A stretch of DNA of 64,000 bases from Pelotomaculum sp. PtaB.Bin104 (GTDB lineage: Bacteria > Bacillota > Desulfotomaculia > Desulfotomaculales > Pelotomaculaceae): positions 62,001-126,000 of the forward strand of contig MVQL01000210.1 in NCBI GenBank assembly GCA_002067205.1. The letters are read 5' to 3'. The notes under the pieces are model-generated. The model did not search any database. It saw nothing but the letters and a program-made list of their open reading frames with translations, and was not told where the DNA came from. The position numbers and the translations under genes were made by a program. Below are positions 35,479 to 43,405 of the stretch, piece after piece. Positions within the stretch are counted from its first letter, which is position 1. Every line of letters begins with the position of its first letter.

Positions 35479-35916
35479 GTAATATCTCCCCCTAGCTCTT
35501 GTCGCTATTGACAAAGCAGATTACCCCCCCTGCCAATGAACGTTAATTAATTTGATAAATAAATTATACCAACGCACTTTCATTTTACAATAACTAACAG
35601 TTTAGTAAAACCCATTTGTACAACAAATTATCATTAACTAACAGAAGCTGTTTTTTACGAAAAAATTTAAGGATATCCACCCTTGTTCATTTTAATTGCC
35701 GCTGTGCACCTTATCCGGCTTTTTAACAATATTCAAGCTATCTGATATTATCAGCACCCGGAGTTTATTAGAGAGGAAAACAGCGATATCTACTTTTGCT
35801 TTTAGATTATTGTTTTCGTCTAAACAAAACCCTCCTTGCCATTAATAGTACCAAACCCATATGTATTCCCCCCAAGTGACTCAACGGTTTAATCAAGCAC
35901 GAGGAAACATCACAAT

Positions 35917-36073
35917 ATAAAAAGCTCTGTCGCTTCAGGTAAGAAAGGACAAAGCTTTATAGCAAAACAGAGCTATCATTCTCCTTTCCACAAATGGGAG
36001 GCACACCAGTTTCCCAATGTACCCTAGCGGACAGTAACCATACTTTCGGCTTAGGTTCACCTGACTCGGAGGG
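35917..36073 (-). promoter_or_regulatory. Moco-type riboswitch E with terminator, upstream of mog-like/moeA
   Basis: Minus strand: closing stem CTCCGAG/GGAG, an intact receptor (CCTAAG...TATGG), hairpin ACATTGG-GAAA-CTGGTGT and GTGCCTCCC, GTGGAAAGGAG. The terminator (35917-35957) pairs AAGCTTTGTC with GACAGAGCTT and ends TTTTTATATT. AGCTCTGT just after the aptamer is complementary to ACAGAGCT in the terminator's 3' arm, a candidate antiterminator. Cofactor-biosynthesis genes downstream fit feedback control. Confidence 0.87.
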
Positions 36074-36100
36074 CATTATTTATTTTTAAATCAAAAACAA

Positions 36101-36601
36101 TCAATCAGTAGTTAATATGACACGCTCAATCAAATCGGCCACCCCTGCAACATCATCCAGTCCAAAGTAGGGCGCCTTAGTATCTAGTTCAACATCACTA
36201 GCAATAGCCAGCAGTTCCTCTTCGGGGATAACCGGTCGCTCAGTTATTCCCTGGCGATAAATTTCTATCTTGGGCCAATTGCCTCTTTTATATCCTTCAA
36301 TAATAATCAGGTCTACCCCACTAATCATTGATATGACTGCATCCGGCCCCGGGTCAGACTCAAAACTCCTCACCAGGGATACTCCACCTGGCGTGGCTAA
36401 AGCTACAACCTCCGCACCAGCCCGCGCATGCCGCCACGTATCTTTGCCCGGGCGATCAAATTCCACCTGGTGATGCGTATGCTTGATAACTCCAATACGG
36501 TAATCGCGGCTTTTTAGCTCGGCAATTAATTTTTCAAGAAAAGTAGTCTTGCCAGAGTTAGAAAACCCAGCCAGACCAATCACCGGAACGGGCCTTTCCA
36601 T
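36101..36601 (-). CDS. mobB: MobB, molybdopterin-guanine dinucleotide biosynthesis adaptor
   Basis: 166 residues, ATG start with AAAGGAG upstream. P-loop GFSNSGKTTFLEKLI (about 12-26), GVIKHTHH, the D-x-x-G-like DRPGKDTWRHARAGA and LIIIEGYKRGNWPKIEI are the typical MobB blocks. MobB is a GTP-binding protein that assists conversion of Moco to the MGD form used by DMSO-reductase-family enzymes such as formate dehydrogenase. No mobA is nearby. It reads toward riboswitch E and the mog-like/moeA genes, but lies upstream of that element, so it is transcribed independently. Confidence 0.88.
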   Translation of the reverse strand: MERPVPVIGLAGFSNSGKTTFLEKLIAELKSRDYRIGVIKHTHHQVEFDRPGKDTWRHARAGAEVVALATPGGVSLVRSFESDPGPDAVISMISGVDLIIIEGYKRGNWPKIEIYRQGITERPVIPEEELLAIASDVELDTKAPYFGLDDVAGVADLIERVILTTD

Positions 36602-37103
36602 ATTTACCGCTCCTTTAATATTTCCCTAGTGTACAAGATTCAATCTATATGGAACTTGTTGCTGTCATATGATAGATTGCTTAATGACACAATTAATACC
36701 TTTTTGATAAAAACATACAATCTCCAATTAAAAATAATATATATGTTAATAATTTATGTCAAGATTATTATTAGATTTTATAAAAATCAAAATGTTCAAT
36801 TGAGCAGCGGAAACACCCAAAAAACTTTTTTTATTATGTTGTAATTATGACGGGTATATGTTAGTACTAAGATATGGTTAACACTCGTAAGGATACACTG
36901 GATAAGGCTTATTACAATAAAAAGCCTTATCCTTCTTCATATTAACAAAATTATTTTAAAATATTTATTAAAAATTTTATTGCAATGTTTTATATACAGT
37001 ATTGGCATTTGGGCACTTACAGAAAAGAATTAGCCGACTGTTGCCTATGCAAAAAAGTTCAGCATCTTTGGAATGGGTTTCAGATTATGGTTCCAGAGCC
37101 CTT
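36602..37103. other. AT-rich intergenic region with one inverted repeat
   Basis: 502 bases, very AT-rich, without a credible gene. The only structure is GGATAAGGCTT (36900-36910) with AAGCCTTATCC (36922-36932), loop of 11. It lies downstream of the small gene ending at 37104 and could end its transcript, although a T-run is missing on the minus strand. No Moco-type signature is present here, unlike the gaps on either side. Confidence 0.5.
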
Positions 37104-37478
37104 CTATATTTTACAACATCTTTCACTATAGTAAGTATTTTGCAGCTTAAACCATTCTTTAAAATCCAACTCAGCAATTAAAGATAATATGCTATGGAAA
37201 TCTTCTACAGGGTTACTAAACATAAATTTATACAACTCAAACTCAGACTCCCCGGAGGGAATATAAACATCATCAGACTGATATTTCTCCATTCTTTTTA
37301 GTATAATATTATCATTTGGTAGAGATTCAATATATTGTATGAAATTTTCCATGGTTTTTGCAGATATCAGATTTCTTTCATCGTAAGGATATGGCTCAAA
37401 AATTTCTCTCCTTTTTTCTTCTATTCTTTCCAAATAAGCTACGATCTTGTTTTCATATTCACGAATGATACCTCCCAT
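37104..37478 (-). CDS. Unrecognised small acidic protein under a private Moco-type riboswitch
   Basis: About 124 residues, mostly predicted helical and charged (YLERIEEKRREIFEPYPYDE; FMFSNPVEDFHSIL; AELDFKEWFKLQN), ending with two Cys. I do not recognise the family; a chaperone or accessory role for a Mo/W enzyme is only suggested by regulation. The start is unclear: the frame is open from a GTG at 37553 inside riboswitch F. An ATG at 37478 is the first ATG but has no upstream ribosome site; a strong GGGAGG overlaps that ATG and would suit an unusual ATT start at 37466. Confidence 0.6.
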   Translation of the reverse strand: MGGIIREYENKIVAYLERIEEKRREIFEPYPYDERNLISAKTMENFIQYIESLPNDNIILKRMEKYQSDDVYIPSGESEFELYKFMFSNPVEDFHSILSLIAELDFKEWFKLQNTYYSERCCKI

Positions 37479-37541
37479 TATAAGTTTCAAGCAATACCCG
37501 TGCAGGAAATGCACTCGGCTGTCATACACGAAATTTAGCCA

Positions 37542-37642
37542 AATCCTTTCCACATAGGAGGCATACCCTTTTCAAGGTATACCCTATGACCAGCCACCAT
37601 AGCCTTTGTATCAAATTACCCCAGGCGGTTAGGCTCGGATTG
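37542..37642 (-). promoter_or_regulatory. Moco-type riboswitch F, no terminator
   Basis: Minus strand: closing stem AATCC with GGATT (a covarying change from CTCC/GGAG), GAGCC, TATGG, hairpin TATACCTTGAAAAGGGTA and ATGCCTCC then GTGGAAAGG. The CCTAAG half of the receptor is missing. No terminator follows; the downstream small gene begins within 65-100 bases. Translational control, or a decayed element, is likely. Confidence 0.72.
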
Positions 37643-37669
37643 TATATAAAATTTTTCGTTCAGGAGCAA
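37641..37669 (-). promoter_or_regulatory. Predicted sigma-A promoter for riboswitch F
   Basis: Minus strand -35 TTGCTC (37664-37669) and -10 TATACA (37641-37646) with a 17-base spacer, immediately before the 5' strand of the aptamer's closing stem. Confidence 0.5.
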
Positions 37670-37695
37670 ATAAGTTTTTACGCAAACCTCATATT

Positions 37696-38145
37696 TTAAC
37701 CGCATAGATATATAAAAGCCCTTTTTTTAATACCAATTTCAGGTGAATTGGCCAGTAAGCTGGGTAGATCAGGAGATAAATCGTTGAATTGTTGCCAGTA
37801 TACTTTCTTAACTTCTTTAGTTAATTTCTCTTGAGGTAAGTTCAATTTTTCTTTAGATAGTCCAAGGATATCAAGAGCTGTTTCTTTTTTATGAATGGCG
37901 ACCTCACAAAAACTGCGGTGTATCCGGAAAAGCGCCAGAAAATATAACAGCTCATCATTGCTTATTGGTGGCTCTAGATCTGATAAATTCCAGAAGAAAG
38001 CACCTAGAACTTCTTCTTCAGCGTAACCTGCTGAATGAAAGTTAACCGCTAGCCTGTTAATTATTGTTTTACGCAGCCGTTCGCTTAGCAATCCATAATT
38101 AAAATGATGTCTAATTATGTACTTAAAACGATTATCTTTTCTCAT
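37696..38145 (-). CDS. Unrecognised small helical protein downstream of Moco-type riboswitch G
   Basis: 149 residues, ATG start with AGGGATC upstream. It is predicted largely helical (LLSERLRKTIINRLAVN, DELLYFLALFRIHRSFCEVAI, LTKEVKKVYWQQFNDL) with no membrane segment or signal. The size and helicity recall TorD/NarJ-type enzyme chaperones, but I see no diagnostic motif and do not assign it. It has its own promoter, riboswitch and terminator, and lies next to another riboswitch-linked unknown gene. Both are candidates for undescribed Mo/W accessory factors. Confidence 0.65.
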   Translation of the reverse strand: MRKDNRFKYIIRHHFNYGLLSERLRKTIINRLAVNFHSAGYAEEEVLGAFFWNLSDLEPPISNDELLYFLALFRIHRSFCEVAIHKKETALDILGLSKEKLNLPQEKLTKEVKKVYWQQFNDLSPDLPSLLANSPEIGIKKRAFIYLCG

Positions 38146-38340
38146 TTCTTAGATCCCTACCATATGCCGGCTATTTTTTGATTCTTTCTATTGACCGCGC
38201 ATACGCACCTAAATAACTCAGTGTGCAAAAAGTCAGTTCCATTGTAATGCCTGATTAGACTTCAACCTCCCTGCAGATAAAAGGCAGCTTTATAATATCC
38301 ATAAAAACACACCTTCAAAGTGATTAAATGGTTACAAAAG

Positions 38341-38496
38341 AAAAAGCTCTGTCCCATCATGTTAGAAAGGACAAAGCTTTATATGCAAATAAAGCGCACT
38401 TTCTCCTTTCCACGATGGGAGGCACACCGATTTCCCAATGTACCCTAACGACCTGTTAACCATACCCTCAAGTTTAGGTTTAACAGGCTCGGAGAA
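38341..38496 (-). promoter_or_regulatory. Moco-type riboswitch G with terminator
   Basis: Minus strand: closing stem TTCTCCGAGCC/GGAGAA, receptor CCTAAA...TATGG, hairpin ACATTGG-GAAA-TCGGTGT and GTGCCTCCC, GTGGAAAGGAG. The terminator (38341-38381) pairs AAGCTTTGTCC with GGGACAGAGCTT and ends TTTTTCTTTTG. It precedes the unknown gene ending at 37696. Confidence 0.83.
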
Positions 38497-38509
38497 TTTA
38501 TTTTAAATA

Positions 38510-38538
38510 ATGCTACCATATGTAATGTAAAATTACAA
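38510..38538 (-). promoter_or_regulatory. Predicted sigma-A promoter for riboswitch G
   Basis: Minus strand -35 TTGTAA (38533-38538) and -10 TAGCAT (38510-38515), 17-base spacer, about 14 bases before the aptamer. Confidence 0.45.
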
Positions 38539-38836
38539 CATAAATTAGATAATTTTCCATAAATGATTACCACTACTTAAGGATTAATGCAAGCTCAGGA
38601 TTAACAAGGAACACCAGTACCGGAGCAGCCCATAAAAACCATTGGTGTGCTGCAATTGTTTATACAGCTATATTTCCTTCCAGTACGGCTTGGTTGCAAA
38701 AACTTGTTTAATTGTAGCCCTGGGCGCAACGAAGCTCAATACTGAAAAAGGAAGTATGGGTTAAGAAATTTTTTATTGCGGCATTAACTGTATAATGCTA
38801 AAATGCTTTAAATAAACAATCAGACGAGGTCAAATA

Positions 38837-38932
38837 GTGGACACCTATCTTGGCGGTGGTGGAGCCTATATCATGCCGTTACTGATCTTGCCCTTTTATC
38901 TGGAAGACTTGCCGAATGCGTCAAACAAATAA
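38837..38932 (+). CDS. Possible 31-residue hydrophobic small protein
   Basis: GTG start with GAGG 7 bases upstream, 31 codons. The peptide has a Gly-rich turn (YLGGGGAY) then a hydrophobic run MPLLILPFYL and an acidic end. I do not recognise it. It could be a short membrane peptide or the remnant of a longer gene. The clear ribosome site is the main support; it lies alone in a 500-base intergenic stretch on the opposite strand to its neighbours. Confidence 0.3.
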   Translation: MDTYLGGGGAYIMPLLILPFYLEDLPNASNK

Positions 38933-38968
38933 GAAAAAAATAAGCGGGAGCGCATTAAGAGCGATCCC
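38931..38968 (-). terminator. Intrinsic terminator of the response-regulator gene
   Basis: Minus strand stem GGGATCGC with GCGCTCCC (one bulge), followed by TTATTTTTTTC, starting 8 bases after the stop at 38976. Confidence 0.6.
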
Positions 38969-38975
38969 AGTTTAA

Positions 38976-39383
38976 TTATTTTGTTGCTGTGTTGCTGTTA
39001 TTGTTATGCAGAATACTGTCAACCAGGCGGCGTAATTCGTCCAAGTCGAAGGGCTTGCTCAGATGATATTTAATTAGCCCGCTTTTTTTGGCATTAATAA
39101 TTAACTCCTGCTCGGTGTAAGCTGTAATTATGATCACGGGCACCACGGGCGCAAACTTTCTGATTTCTAAAAGAGTATCGATTCCGTTCAGGCCGGGCAT
39201 TTTCGCATCCAGCAGAATGAGCGCGGGAATTCCGGCGTGCACCCTCGCAATCGCGTCTGCCCCGCTTGTGGCCATTTCCACCTTGTACCCAGTGTCACAA
39301 AAAATATCAAATAATAACTGACGCACTCCTACATTGTCGTCAACTATCAGTATGTAATTTTTTTGCCCAGTCAAAACTGCCAC
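38976..39383 (-). CDS. Receiver-only response regulator (Spo0F/CheY-like)
   Basis: 135 residues, a single receiver domain: IVDDNVGVRQLL (acidic pocket DD), phospho-acceptor Asp in LLDAKMPG (about 58), Thr in IIITAYTE (about 87) and Lys in LSKPFD (about 109). No output domain, so it acts as a phosphorelay intermediate or binds a partner. The frame opens with GTG at 39383; TTG at 39374 has better spacing (8) from a G-run. It lies 89 bases downstream of a small DHp-like gene, and the two may form a unit. The long-range partner is unknown. Confidence 0.85.
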   Translation of the reverse strand: MAVLTGQKNYILIVDDNVGVRQLLFDIFCDTGYKVEMATSGADAIARVHAGIPALILLDAKMPGLNGIDTLLEIRKFAPVVPVIIITAYTEQELIINAKKSGLIKYHLSKPFDLDELRRLVDSILHNNNSNTATK

Positions 39384-39472
39384 CCCCCCGCCGCTAATTC
39401 CTGAAAGTAAGCTTCTCCTTATTTGTCACTCTTTTAAGGAGACAGAATTTAATTTTATACTATCATAAACTA

Positions 39473-39676
39473 TTAAGTATTACCAGAATCTTTTTTTGCA
39501 TTTTGAGCAATATCCGACATTTTATTTGCAATCTCTTCTAGTTCTTTGAGCGCTTGGAATATAAAAAACGAATAATCAACATTCTTGCGTTCCATATTTA
39601 ATCTGAGGTATCCATTAATGACTGTAATTTTATCTAACAGCTGACTACACAAATACAGCATATTTTTGTTGTGCAT
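39473..39676 (-). CDS. Small DHp/Spo0B-like helical protein
   Basis: 67 residues from the ATG at 39676 (AAAGG 9 bases upstream). The segment QLLDKITVINGYLRLNMER followed by ALKELEEIANKMSDIA resembles the two-helix dimerisation domain of histidine kinases and Spo0B, where LxHELxNxLTVIxGYxxL is typical. The position expected for the phospho-His holds a non-His residue, and there is no ATPase domain. It may be a decoy or scaffold for the receiver protein encoded next to it, or a remnant. Assignment is by pattern only. Confidence 0.5.
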   Translation of the reverse strand: MHNKNMLYLCSQLLDKITVINGYLRLNMERKNVDYSFFIFQALKELEEIANKMSDIAQNAKKDSGNT

Positions 39677-39685
39677 AGACTTCAT

Positions 39686-39997
39686 CCTTTACTAAATGAA
39701 TACAAGAATACAAATTATATTATCATATTTCGTTCGAATATTTTGTCATAGCACTACTAAAATCATTACATTAACTCTAAAATATTATAAATTTGAATAT
39801 TTTTTTAGTAATTTACCTGGATGTTAATTATTTCTATTATTTACAGCCAGGAAAACTGATATAAGGGCGAATGATCAATGTGAGCCTGCTTTGTGGGGAT
39901 GAGGTGTTTGCCAAAGGATTTCATATAAGCAAATACCGTGATTCCGGAATGCACCGTCTCCTTCGAACAATTTTGGCGGCGGGCTTGGTGGGTGTGC
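39686..39997. other. AT-rich intergenic region, no gene supported
   Basis: 312 bases. A 60-codon plus-strand frame from 39871 runs into the 3' end of the DUF554 gene on the other strand and lacks a ribosome site, so it is not called. No conserved structure seen. Confidence 0.45.
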
Positions 39998-40690
39998 TCA
40001 AGCAGGAATTATTTTTGAGAGCAATAACGCAATCGGCACAGCAAAAAAAATAGCGGGAAGGAGATTGCCTACTTTTATATGCGTAATGTTAAGCATATTC
40101 AAGGCTATTCCGACGATCAGCAGCCCGCCGGTGGCCGTCATTTCCACCACCGCCTCCGGGCTCAGCAGTCCCTTAACCTGGCCGGCCAGAAGAGTAATAG
40201 AACCCTGGTAGACCAGCACCGGAAAAACAGAAAAGACAACTCCTATCCCCAGGGTGGCGGTAAACACAACCGATGAAATGCCGTCCAGGGCGGCTTTGGC
40301 AAAAAGCACCTGGTGGTTATTGTTCAGGCCGTCTTCAATCGCCCCTAAGATCGACATGGCCCCGACACAGTAAATCAGGCTGCTGGTGACGAAGGCCTTG
40401 GCAACCTGCCCCGTCTCCCCGCCGACCTTATCTTCCAGCCATTTCCCCAGGCGATCCAGCCCGCCCTCAATATTAAGCAGTTGGCCGGTTAGGCCTCCCA
40501 GGGCCAGGCTGATTATCACTGCTAAAATCTGCTTGGACTGCAGCGCCATGCTCAGGCCGATGAGCAGCACCGCCAGACCAATTCCCTGCATGACCGTTGA
40601 GCTGACCTTTTCGGATATTCCTTTTTTAAACAGCAGCCCCAGGCTTGCGCCCACTAATATAGCGCAGACATTTACTATTGTCCCCAGCAC
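39998..40690 (-). CDS. DUF554 family membrane protein
   Basis: 230 residues, about seven membrane helices. MLGTIVNVCAILVGASLG at the N-terminus, the acidic amphipathic stretch near 80-95, GAMSILGAIEDGL and NMLNITHIKVGNLLPAI at the C-terminus are typical of DUF554 (YdfK-like). Function is unknown; transporter-like. GTG start with AAGGAG 8 bases upstream. It appears to be a single-gene unit between the signalling pair and alkD. Confidence 0.85.
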   Translation of the reverse strand: MLGTIVNVCAILVGASLGLLFKKGISEKVSSTVMQGIGLAVLLIGLSMALQSKQILAVIISLALGGLTGQLLNIEGGLDRLGKWLEDKVGGETGQVAKAFVTSSLIYCVGAMSILGAIEDGLNNNHQVLFAKAALDGISSVVFTATLGIGVVFSVFPVLVYQGSITLLAGQVKGLLSPEAVVEMTATGGLLIVGIALNMLNITHIKVGNLLPAIFFAVPIALLLSKIIPA

Positions 40691-40729
40691 AAAAACAACT
40701 CCTTACACTGATAAATAAAAACCAATAAA

Positions 40730-41437
40730 CTACCTTTGCATGGCCAGGTCCCTTAAATCTTTAGGAAGCTTCTCTATTGCATACCTTAACGCTGTTCGCG
40801 GCATAGCATGTTTATTTTTCATTACATAATCAAACACTTCTTGCCGGTGCGCCTTACTAGCCTCCTTGAGCATCCAGCCATAGCCCTTTTGGATCAAATC
40901 ATCTCGATCCAGCAAGAGGCTGTCGGAGATTTCAAATATGTCCTCCAGGAACTTCCCTTTCCGGGCGGGCAAAATCAGGGTCACTGCCGCGGCGCGCCTG
41001 AGCCAGCGGTTGTCCGAGCTTGTCCAGCCTTTGAGCTGACTGAGGTACTGCGGAAATTGTTCAATAAATGAACCAACAGCGTGGTTACACAAGGTATCGC
41101 ACTTCGCCCAGTTGTCCACGTATTTTTCAATCCACTGCTCAAACCTGGCGAAATCTCCGGGATCATAGGTTTTGCGCATCCGGTCGGCCCAGTCAAAGGC
41201 AATGTACGCATCCTCGCTATAGTTTGACTGAAGAAGCTGTTCACATAGATAGAATATCTCTTTTTTATCCAGGTGTTTGATCTGGTCAAAATATTTTTTG
41301 GCGATCTTGCTGACAATTGAGGTTTTCACCCCATACACTGTGACTTTTTCCTTGAAAAATCGCTGAGCGGTATTTTTTGTTTTCTCATCGGCATTATGTT
41401 CCAGCTCTTTTCTGATGAGCAAGATAATGTTCTCCAT
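40730..41437 (-). CDS. AlkD-like DNA alkylation repair glycosylase
   Basis: 235 residues from the ATG at 41437 (GAGG 9 bases upstream). HEAT-like repeats throughout. Catalytic-site residues of AlkD can be read: Trp and Asp in NWAKCDTLC (about 110) and the Trp in GYGWMLKEAS (about 187). AlkD removes positively charged bulky or methyl-adducted bases (3mA, 7mG) without base flipping. Followed closely by DUF554; upstream neighbour is panE-like. Length and motifs match the family. Confidence 0.88.
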   Translation of the reverse strand: MENIILLIRKELEHNADEKTKNTAQRFFKEKVTVYGVKTSIVSKIAKKYFDQIKHLDKKEIFYLCEQLLQSNYSEDAYIAFDWADRMRKTYDPGDFARFEQWIEKYVDNWAKCDTLCNHAVGSFIEQFPQYLSQLKGWTSSDNRWLRRAAAVTLILPARKGKFLEDIFEISDSLLLDRDDLIQKGYGWMLKEASKAHRQEVFDYVMKNKHAMPRTALRYAIEKLPKDLRDLAMQR

Positions 41438-41464
41438 ATACTTCAACCTCTGAATAATAATTAT

Positions 41465-42451
41465 TTAGCACTTGCCGGCAGCGTTATTGCAGTTGTTTGG
41501 GCCAGGGAAAGATAAGCTCATTGTCTCTTTGGCCTTGACCAGAGCAACAATTACCTCATTTACTGGTGTGCTTACCCCGTGTTTTCTCCCCATTTCCACC
41601 ACGGCGCCGTTTAACGCGTCTATTTCCGTACGCCTGCCTCTCTGGATGTCCTGAAGCATCGACGGATGGTGCAAGGCGGTGGGCGGTACTAATTTTTCAT
41701 AGAAGTCCTTGATATACGCCTGGGCATCGGGCCACAGCATTTCCTGGCCTGTTCTATCCAGGACCGCGAAGATCTCCCTGATCACGCCTTCCATTAGTTT
41801 TCTGGAGTACTCCACTTCCGCCAACTTCCCGTAATTAACCTCCAGGATCGCTCCCAGAGAATTTAGAGCTGAGTTGTAAATTATTTTACCCCACACATAC
41901 TTCATCACCTGGTCCGAATACCTGGTCGGGATCCCCGCCTCCCGGCAGACACTGACGATCTCCTCTACCTGGCGGTGGTCAATTAGCCTATCCGGTGAGC
42001 CGAGAATAACGTCATCGGCGATTACCGTCACTTTCGACCTGCCAAGCCCAGTTGTTTCCGCACCGAAGATGACCCGCCCGAGGATCAACCGGTGTGCCGG
42101 AATATACTTTGCTGCCGTTTCAAAATTGCCATAGCCGTTTTGAGCCAGCACCATATAAGTGGCCGGTGTCAAGACCCTGGCTATTGCCGCAGCTGCCTTT
42201 TCTGTGTCGTAGGATTTAACTGTCACGATAATCAGGTCGAACTGAGCCACGCTGAGTTTATCCAAACCAGTGGCCACTTCATCCAACATGGCCTGGTGCT
42301 CTCCCCAAATGCCGGTAACACTGACGCCGTGCTCCCTGACTGCTTCCTGAACAGGTTTTTTCGCAAGGCCAGTTACCCTGTGCCCTTTTTCCTTTAATAA
42401 GCACGCATAAACTGTGCCGAGGGCGCCAAGCCCAAAAATTAGTATGTTCAT
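41465..42451 (-). CDS. Ketopantoate-reductase-like (PanE/ApbA) oxidoreductase
   Basis: 328 residues from the ATG at 42451, which has GGGAGAG 5 bases upstream; an ATG at 42469 directly after the upstream stop is also in frame. N-terminal Rossmann motif GLGALG (NADPH), VTVKSYDT with the catalytic-region Lys, and C-terminal YVWGKIIYNSALNSLGA, matching the K-x3-N block of ketopantoate reductases. PanE makes pantoate for coenzyme A, but several paralogues act on other 2-oxo acids, so the symbol is left blank. Located one base after a lysozyme-like gene. Confidence 0.82.
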   Translation of the reverse strand: MNILIFGLGALGTVYACLLKEKGHRVTGLAKKPVQEAVREHGVSVTGIWGEHQAMLDEVATGLDKLSVAQFDLIIVTVKSYDTEKAAAAIARVLTPATYMVLAQNGYGNFETAAKYIPAHRLILGRVIFGAETTGLGRSKVTVIADDVILGSPDRLIDHRQVEEIVSVCREAGIPTRYSDQVMKYVWGKIIYNSALNSLGAILEVNYGKLAEVEYSRKLMEGVIREIFAVLDRTGQEMLWPDAQAYIKDFYEKLVPPTALHHPSMLQDIQRGRRTEIDALNGAVVEMGRKHGVSTPVNEVIVALVKAKETMSLSFPGPNNCNNAAGKC

Positions 42452-42469
42452 CCTGGCTCTCCCGTACAT

Positions 42470-43405
42470 TTACAAATTATTTGCTTCCTTGATCGTTTCC
42501 CGTGTTTTTTGGCCGGCGTCACCAATACCAAGCCCGGCTTTGCGAGTAACTGCTTCAATTGCATCCCAGGTTTTGGCATAGGCAAATCCATCAGTGCCAT
42601 ATTTGTCGGCGGCAGCCTTATTCACGCCGCAATCATAGCCGGCGCGGAGCAGGTGCCACTGAAACCACCGTGCCGCGTCTCCGGTAATATTTTTGCGGTG
42701 AGGGATGGTATAGGACGGCTCGGGATAGGGACATTTTTCACTAGACCGGGCTAAGCCTGTATGCGTGTCTGTGCTTGGCGGCCCGGGGGCCGGGCTTGCT
42801 ATCCCGGGAGCGAAGGTCTTAAAGCAGTAGTTCAGATCGAGGCCGCTGGACATGACTCCGTCCATGTGCCCCTTATCGGTGTACTGCCACAGATCATAAC
42901 GGCCGCTATAAGTAGGCGAAGAATTATATTGAGCGAGCCAAATGATAACATCTCCCGGCAGTTGGTCGGCATCCAGATGATTGGTCAGCCAATGCTTATT
43001 GGCGTAAATCCCGGGCATGAATCCAGCGTCGCGGATCCGGCCGAGTGCATAAAGCGCGTAGTCAGTGATTTGATCTTTTGGCAATGCTCCCAGTGGAGGT
43101 CTAAATTTCGGATCGCATTCCTCAAAATCAATGAAAGCGGGGTATTCCAAACTTTTGCCTACCAATTTCGATAAAAAGTTGTCCACTTCCTTTTGGTTTT
43201 TTGTTCTGTCACCATAATAGAAGTAGTGATAGGCTCCGGCCGGTATGCCCGCGCGCTTGGCCCCGGCATAGTTTTGCTCCCACTGGGTGTCCATTTCATT
43301 CATACCGTGACTTGACCTGATAATGACGAAATCGACCTGTCCTTTCAGCTTTTCCCAGGCAATGGTCCCCTGGTGTTCGGATACATCGATACCCTTAAGT
43401 TTCAT
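42470..43405 (-). CDS. GH25 family lysozyme
   Basis: 311 residues, ATG start with AGGAG upstream. GH25 motifs: KGIDVSEHQG at the start (first catalytic-face Asp), YHYFYYGD, and FIDFEE (about 93-98, the catalytic acid pair). The C-terminal 90 residues after a Pro-rich linker (ASPAPGPPSTD) carry AARWFQWHLLRAGYD, a small cell-wall-binding-like repeat common in phage and clostridial lysins. No signal peptide is visible, so export may be by holin, lysis or a nonclassical route, as in prophage endolysins. No other phage gene is nearby. Confidence 0.85.
   Translation of the reverse strand: MKLKGIDVSEHQGTIAWEKLKGQVDFVIIRSSHGMNEMDTQWEQNYAGAKRAGIPAGAYHYFYYGDRTKNQKEVDNFLSKLVGKSLEYPAFIDFEECDPKFRPPLGALPKDQITDYALYALGRIRDAGFMPGIYANKHWLTNHLDADQLPGDVIIWLAQYNSSPTYSGRYDLWQYTDKGHMDGVMSSGLDLNYCFKTFAPGIASPAPGPPSTDTHTGLARSSEKCPYPEPSYTIPHRKNITGDAARWFQWHLLRAGYDCGVNKAAADKYGTDGFAYAKTWDAIEAVTRKAGLGIGDAGQKTRETIKEANNL

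Noticed and set aside
9332-38496. Cobalamin riboswitch as identity of the eight repeated RNAs
   Set aside because: The GGGAAACYGGTG stretch resembles a B12-type segment, but the rest of a cobalamin riboswitch is missing, and GAAA hairpin, tetraloop receptor and Mo/W genes fit the Moco family better.
39871-40053. 60-codon plus-strand frame near the DUF554 gene
   Set aside because: It overlaps the 3' end of the DUF554 gene antisense, has no ribosome site, and shows no protein-like motif.
42470-43405. Prophage based on the GH25 endolysin-like gene
   Set aside because: No integrase, terminase, holin or structural gene lies nearby; neighbours are metabolic and repair genes.
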